A DNA stretch of 64,000 bases from Enoplolaimus lenunculus. Taxonomy: Eukaryota; Nematoda; Enoplea; Enoplida; Thoracostomopsidae. The DNA is taken from contig JASANG010004128.1 in assembly GCA_030248215.1 (NCBI GenBank), positions 372,001 through 436,000 of the forward strand. Direction: 5' to 3'. This document shows, piece after piece, positions 60,276-64,000 of the stretch; the first letter of the stretch is position 1, and the number at the start of each line of letters is the position of its first letter. The position numbers were made by a program, and so were the translations under genes. The notes under the pieces are model-generated. The model made no database searches. It saw only the letters and a program-made list of their open reading frames with translations, and was not told where the DNA came from.

Positions 60276-60639
60276 GCACGTTTTAAGATTAATACATATG
60301 CCGCAATACCAAGAGGCACTTGTTTGTTATTGGATTCATTGTTGATACTTGAAAGGCAATTTAATAGTTGCTTCAAGCCACTTCACTTTTTCAAACGCTG
60401 GTAATTTGGTTTGAAATGTTTTTGGCATCCAGACGAAAAAATGTTTAGACAAAATGGTATAAGAACCGTCTGAGGAAACAGAAAAGCTAAATAAAATAAC
60501 TTTTTAGTGAAGCCGTTTTGAAGGCTTATCCTGCTGACATATATGTAACCTTTCAGTTTCTTACCGCGAATTCTTAATAAAAAATAAAGCATGCATATGC
60601 TCTCGAACCCTAACGATTTCCGGCATGAATATATGCTAT

Positions 60640-60800
60640 TTTCATTGACACTTTCGTTCGAGCTAAGATTCGAACCATCAGGCTCTCGATCGGGAGGCGT
60701 TTTTACCACAAACCATCGAGCTCAAAGAAGCTCTCACGCCTTGTGCAGATGTATACCTCCACTGCTCATAGGTGTATTGTTAAACACAATGCCTTCTTTG
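60640..60800 (-). mobile_element. Older relative of the tRNA-like TTAA element
   Basis: Reverse strand shows GGTTCGAATCTTAGCTC (box B) and GAGCTCGATGGTTTGTGG (box A region). The downstream CTTGTGCAGATGTATACC and TTGTTAAACACAATGCC match the same segments in 13651-13921. The CCCTTT ends are not visible. Confidence 0.5.
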
Positions 60801-61207
60801 AGCAATTGTCATTTGGGCAATTGTCGTTTGGGCAATTATCGTTTGGGTGATCGCCACAATCCGATTCACTTCGGAGATAGGGATTTAAAAGTATGCAAAA
60901 TTTCACTCGAATTTTTACTGAAAAACCGCCGAAACTTATGACGACAATGTTTCATATTGATAACAGCATTCGCCGACTGATTCCATATTTCGTTTCAGAC
61001 AGTATCTGTTGACCAGTCGTTTTAGAGTTTTAGACATGCCTCGTACATGTTCGTGTTTAATTTTATGCGCATAACAAATTGAATTTGTTTGATATTGTGT
61101 ATCAGGTTACCTTTGACAAATAGTTCAGAGCAACAAAAAACTGTACCCATAAAATCCGATATGTATATAGTTTAGTGATTTTTTATTTATCTCGAGGAGA
61201 TTCTAAC

Positions 61208-61208
61208 A

Positions 61209-61243
<35 letters not shown>

Positions 61244-61263
61244 TATTATTATTATTATTATTA
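61208..61263 (+). repeat. (TTA)n microsatellite with one interruption
   Basis: ATTATTATT run of about 18 units in an otherwise featureless AT-rich stretch. Confidence 0.9.
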
Positions 61264-61922
61264 TGCAGTTGGCCACGCAGTCCCGCTTGCTTTCTCGCAA
61301 TAGTTGTGTCAATAACTTATTTCCCGTTTTTCCAGTTTGAATGTTATTGTTCTAGCGACTGACCATCGATTGAGATTGATTTTGACAAACTTGTTTTTTT
61401 CAAAGACCGAGATGAAAGTTTCAGTAACAATACCATTTTATTTTAGCTTGTAGCGTTGCCCACGCATGCTTGAGCGCAATGCGGCTACTCACAGTAGTTT
61501 TATTTCGCGTTATGCATCGTTCACAATATAGTGTGTACGGAACAAATTTATGTTAAAAACGCAAAAAGTTGCCTTGTACAAATAAACGTTTAGGTTAGAT
61601 AAAATTTCAAACTGTTATAGAAATTAAATTTTTAATGTCTAAATGTATAAATTTCAATTTCCACCTTTAATTTACAACTTCAAGGCAAACAGTAATTGAA
61701 ATCTTAATTTAATTTCTTTCTTCTGTAAGAAGATTTTAAAACGGATAAGATCTAAGATCTGTAACGTCCGGTGACCTCGATAATTTCAACTTTAATACAG
61801 AAACATAAACCTAATTGCATTATAGTACAGGAAATTTTTGATTTACGTTTTATATACTGTTTAGGAAATTGAATGTAGAGTTTAAAATTTCACATTCCAA
61901 TTTCCGTTTTACTTTCTAAAAC

Positions 61923-62166
61923 TCCACACAAAAAATTTCTGAATTTATTCAGAAAAGTGTATGCTGTGGCAAATCTGAAAAGTTTTTCTGAAATTTAAGA
62001 CAATTTTTCTAAAAATAACTGCAAAACGTTTATTTTCAGACTTTATTTCAAAACATTTCTGAAATTATTTCTGTTATAACAGAAATACTTTTCAAGGGCA
62101 CATTGCTAATTGTATTTCTTAAATGTATGTAATTTTTACATAAATATCAGGAATATTATTTTGAGT
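61923..62166 (-). mobile_element. CACWCAAAAWA element, copy 2 (inverted relative to copy 1)
   Basis: Reverse complement of 50651-50895: CACACAAAAAATTTCTGAAT, then GTGGCAAATCTGAAAAGT, GACAATTTTTCTAAAAATAA, and ends near ATATTATTTTGAGT. No gene is seen in the surrounding 61264-62500 stretch. Confidence 0.6.
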
Positions 62167-63026
62167 CCGAAAACTGGTGTTTCCGTTTCAGTTTCTATAA
62201 CTGGAAACTGGTATTTCCGTGATGGGTATTACACGACTAATAATCCACACCTTATACACACGATATTGCGGACGCTGCATAAGTTGCCTAAACGAACACT
62301 GTTGTCTGAAAAAGTATACTAATTAACTAAATAACTTTTTAATGTCTAGTATCAACGATATTCAGCTGCAGTTGTCACGTTTTTTAAATTTTCCATTGAT
62401 GCGGGATACTATGAATAGCATTTTAGTTACAATTCAATCTCAGAATGGTCAGAGTTGCTTCAAAAATATACTTTTTCTAAGAGTGTAAATTTCGCAGCAT
62501 ATTGCAGTGCGTAAAGTACAAAAAACGGAAACGGAAGCGGATACTGATCAAAATAATGAAAACGGAAAGTGGATATTAAAGTACAAAAATTTCAAAGATG
62601 TTTTATTTTTCTGTTAACGTAATTGAGGCGTGCAAATATTTGCCGGGCTTTTAATAATTGATGGTGGATTCATCGAAATTTTTACGATTTTTGGATGAAT
62701 TTTGTAATTTTTATTTCATTTCAGACAATTACAGCATATCTGAAATAAGTAAAATCTCTTGCAAAATGCATTGGGTACCAAAAAATCTGCCAATATGTTA
62801 ACTTAAAATACTAATGTACAAATTCCGTGAGCCGCTCCGTCATTATTTTGCGCTTGTCGTTCCAAAAATAAAAATACAAAACTATAAGAATGGAAATTTA
62901 GGGTCTTTTTGGTTATTTCCCCTATTCCAACGGCGTCACATAAGTTATTCAACCATAACTCATAAGCAAATAATCTGATCGCGGGACGATTTACACCATT
63001 TAATTCAATTTCACAGACTACTCAGA

Positions 63027-63314
63027 ATGATTAGCAACAACACGTATATATCTTCTATTCTTAATTTTACTAAGTTTTGCAGTGCTTTGTTTAGAGGCCT
63101 GATATCATCCTTGCAACTAATTTTTATAATACTGCATGCCTTGCAACTGCTAAACAACCGATATGTGCTTCTTCTTGCATCTGCAGAACTTTTTTTATGT
63201 TTTTCTAAATTGTTGTTTTTAGTATTCTTTATAGCTCACACCGATTTTAACCAGAGACCAAAACGGATATCCGTGTACAGCCCCAATTGTTCGTTTTGTA
63301 TTAATTTTTTTTAA
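63027..63314 (+). CDS. Possible small hydrophobic protein, 95 aa, unrecognised
   Basis: An open frame of 95 codons from ATG to TAA with two strongly hydrophobic stretches (around LQLIFIILHALQLL and LLLASAELFLCFSKLLFLVF). It ends 22 nt before the start of the receptor-like exon on the same strand. T-rich DNA readily yields hydrophobic open frames, so this may be chance. It could also be a misread 5' exon supplying a signal or anchor for the receptor-like gene, but I found no donor that makes that join. Confidence 0.15.
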   Translation: MISNNTYISSILNFTKFCSALFRGLISSLQLIFIILHALQLLNNRYVLLLASAELFLCFSKLLFLVFFIAHTDFNQRPKRISVYSPNCSFCINFF

Positions 63315-63335
63315 AAACAAAAAATCTATATTGTT

Positions 63336-64000
63336 ATGTCATTGCATGAGTTAAAAATCGGTGTTATATCGTATCCACCGTTGGCAAATGAATGCGTAGC
63401 GAATGGAAGCTTTATTAGTCAACCAGAATATTGCAAGAATCCTGGAATAGATGTCGAAATTCTGACTTATATTGCGTTAATGCTTCGGATCAATGTCAAA
63501 TTTGTCTACAACGTAAACGAGATATATGAGAAAAAGGTAAAACCTATTCAAGCTTCAATACTTGGCAGCGAAAACCATGTGTTCACAAATAACATGACAC
63601 AGAGTGTTTCTCGATTTGAAATTCTTCAAAATAAACAATTAAATCACGTCCACAACTGGACAAATTTGGCGAAATACATCGATGCAGGCATTGTTGATAC
63701 GTTTTGCGTTTGGTTCCGGGTTACCGAAGAGCGTTCGAGTCGATTTCAACTATCTATCCCGATACCTTTTAAGCAGGGACAAGTACGTTTAATATTTTGA
63801 CTCGATTTGTAAAATGTAGAACTATACAAACCCAAGCATTTGAATATATATGTCTAAACCTTCAGCATGCATCTAGTTGCAAATGCGGGGAAGTGTGCAT
63901 GTGCTCTTATATGTAAACTATATTTATTTATTCACAGACCATATTCACGGTGTGGGCCCCTTGCCAGAGAGGTCCAATGGGCTCAATATCGCCAATAATA
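63336..64000 (+). CDS. Ionotropic glutamate receptor-like ligand-binding protein, 5' part only
   Basis: An exon from 63336 to about 63783 ends CAA|gtacgt; the next exon opens at about 63939 after ttcacag, continues in phase (TIFTVWAPCQRGPMGS) and runs off the window. The protein starts MSLHELKIGVISYPPLANEC and continues PGIDVEILTYIALMLRINVKF, then DTFCVWFRVTEERSSRFQLS. An opening LxIGVxxxPP, a PGIDVEI turn-helix and a TEERSSRF-like block are the layout of the Lig_chan-Glu_bd/SBP_bac_3 half-lobe found in ionotropic receptors; nematodes have a divergent family of this sort (family knowledge). The membrane pore would lie beyond the window. No signal peptide is visible at this Met. An upstream open frame at 63027-63314 is hydrophobic, but it ends in a stop and is not joined here. 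Confidence 0.62.

Overview
This window looks like AT-rich, intron-rich invertebrate nuclear DNA, most likely from a nematode. The pointers are: short exons with gt...ag borders and pyrimidine/TTTCAG acceptors; many small inverted-repeat DNA elements; dispersed blocks of TTAGGC, the nematode telomere unit, inside one of those element families; and a truncated gene resembling the nematode ionotropic-receptor-like family. The species assignment is inference. No rRNA, intact tRNA, CRISPR array, bacterial-type operon, retroelement or virus-like element was recognised.

Four host genes can be built from exons, all on the + strand. (1) 4965-12443: seven exons encode a 709-aa protein with a cysteine-rich N terminus, four membrane segments of LAPTM4/DUF7027 type, and an unusually long (556 aa) proline-rich tail in a single exon. 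(2) 21820-28223: seven exons encode a 466-aa protein with three C2H2 zinc fingers, AT-hook-like motifs and a polyalanine run. (3) 44837-58141: twenty exons encode a complete 733-aa M13 (neprilysin-like) metallopeptidase with every catalytic residue I could check in place. (4) 63336-64000: the first part of a glutamate-receptor-like ligand-binding protein, running off the window end. In genes 1-3 every exon joins in phase and the total length is a multiple of three.

The rest is dominated by non-autonomous DNA elements, many with readable target-site duplications (TSDs). Families include: a TTAGGC-carrying element with GGCCCATGTATA ends and 8-bp TSDs (clear copies at 1568, 18955, 39261, 39390, 55483, 59692); a 3.6-kb foldback element at 30116-33699 with the same outer ends, two opposed minisatellite arms and a perfect 8-bp TSD; a TTAA-flanked piggyBac-like element that encloses a tRNA-like sequence (13651, 54011, older relic near 60650); hAT-type elements with 8-bp TSDs (18174, 20604, 23708); and TA-flanked palindromic elements (5196, 7755, 9432, 38287; 14407, 29039; 50651). 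Many lie in introns of the genes above.

The best candidates for something undescribed are the TTAGGC-carrying family together with the foldback element that shares its ends, the tRNA-like cargo of the TTAA element, and the tetraspan protein with its long proline-rich tail.
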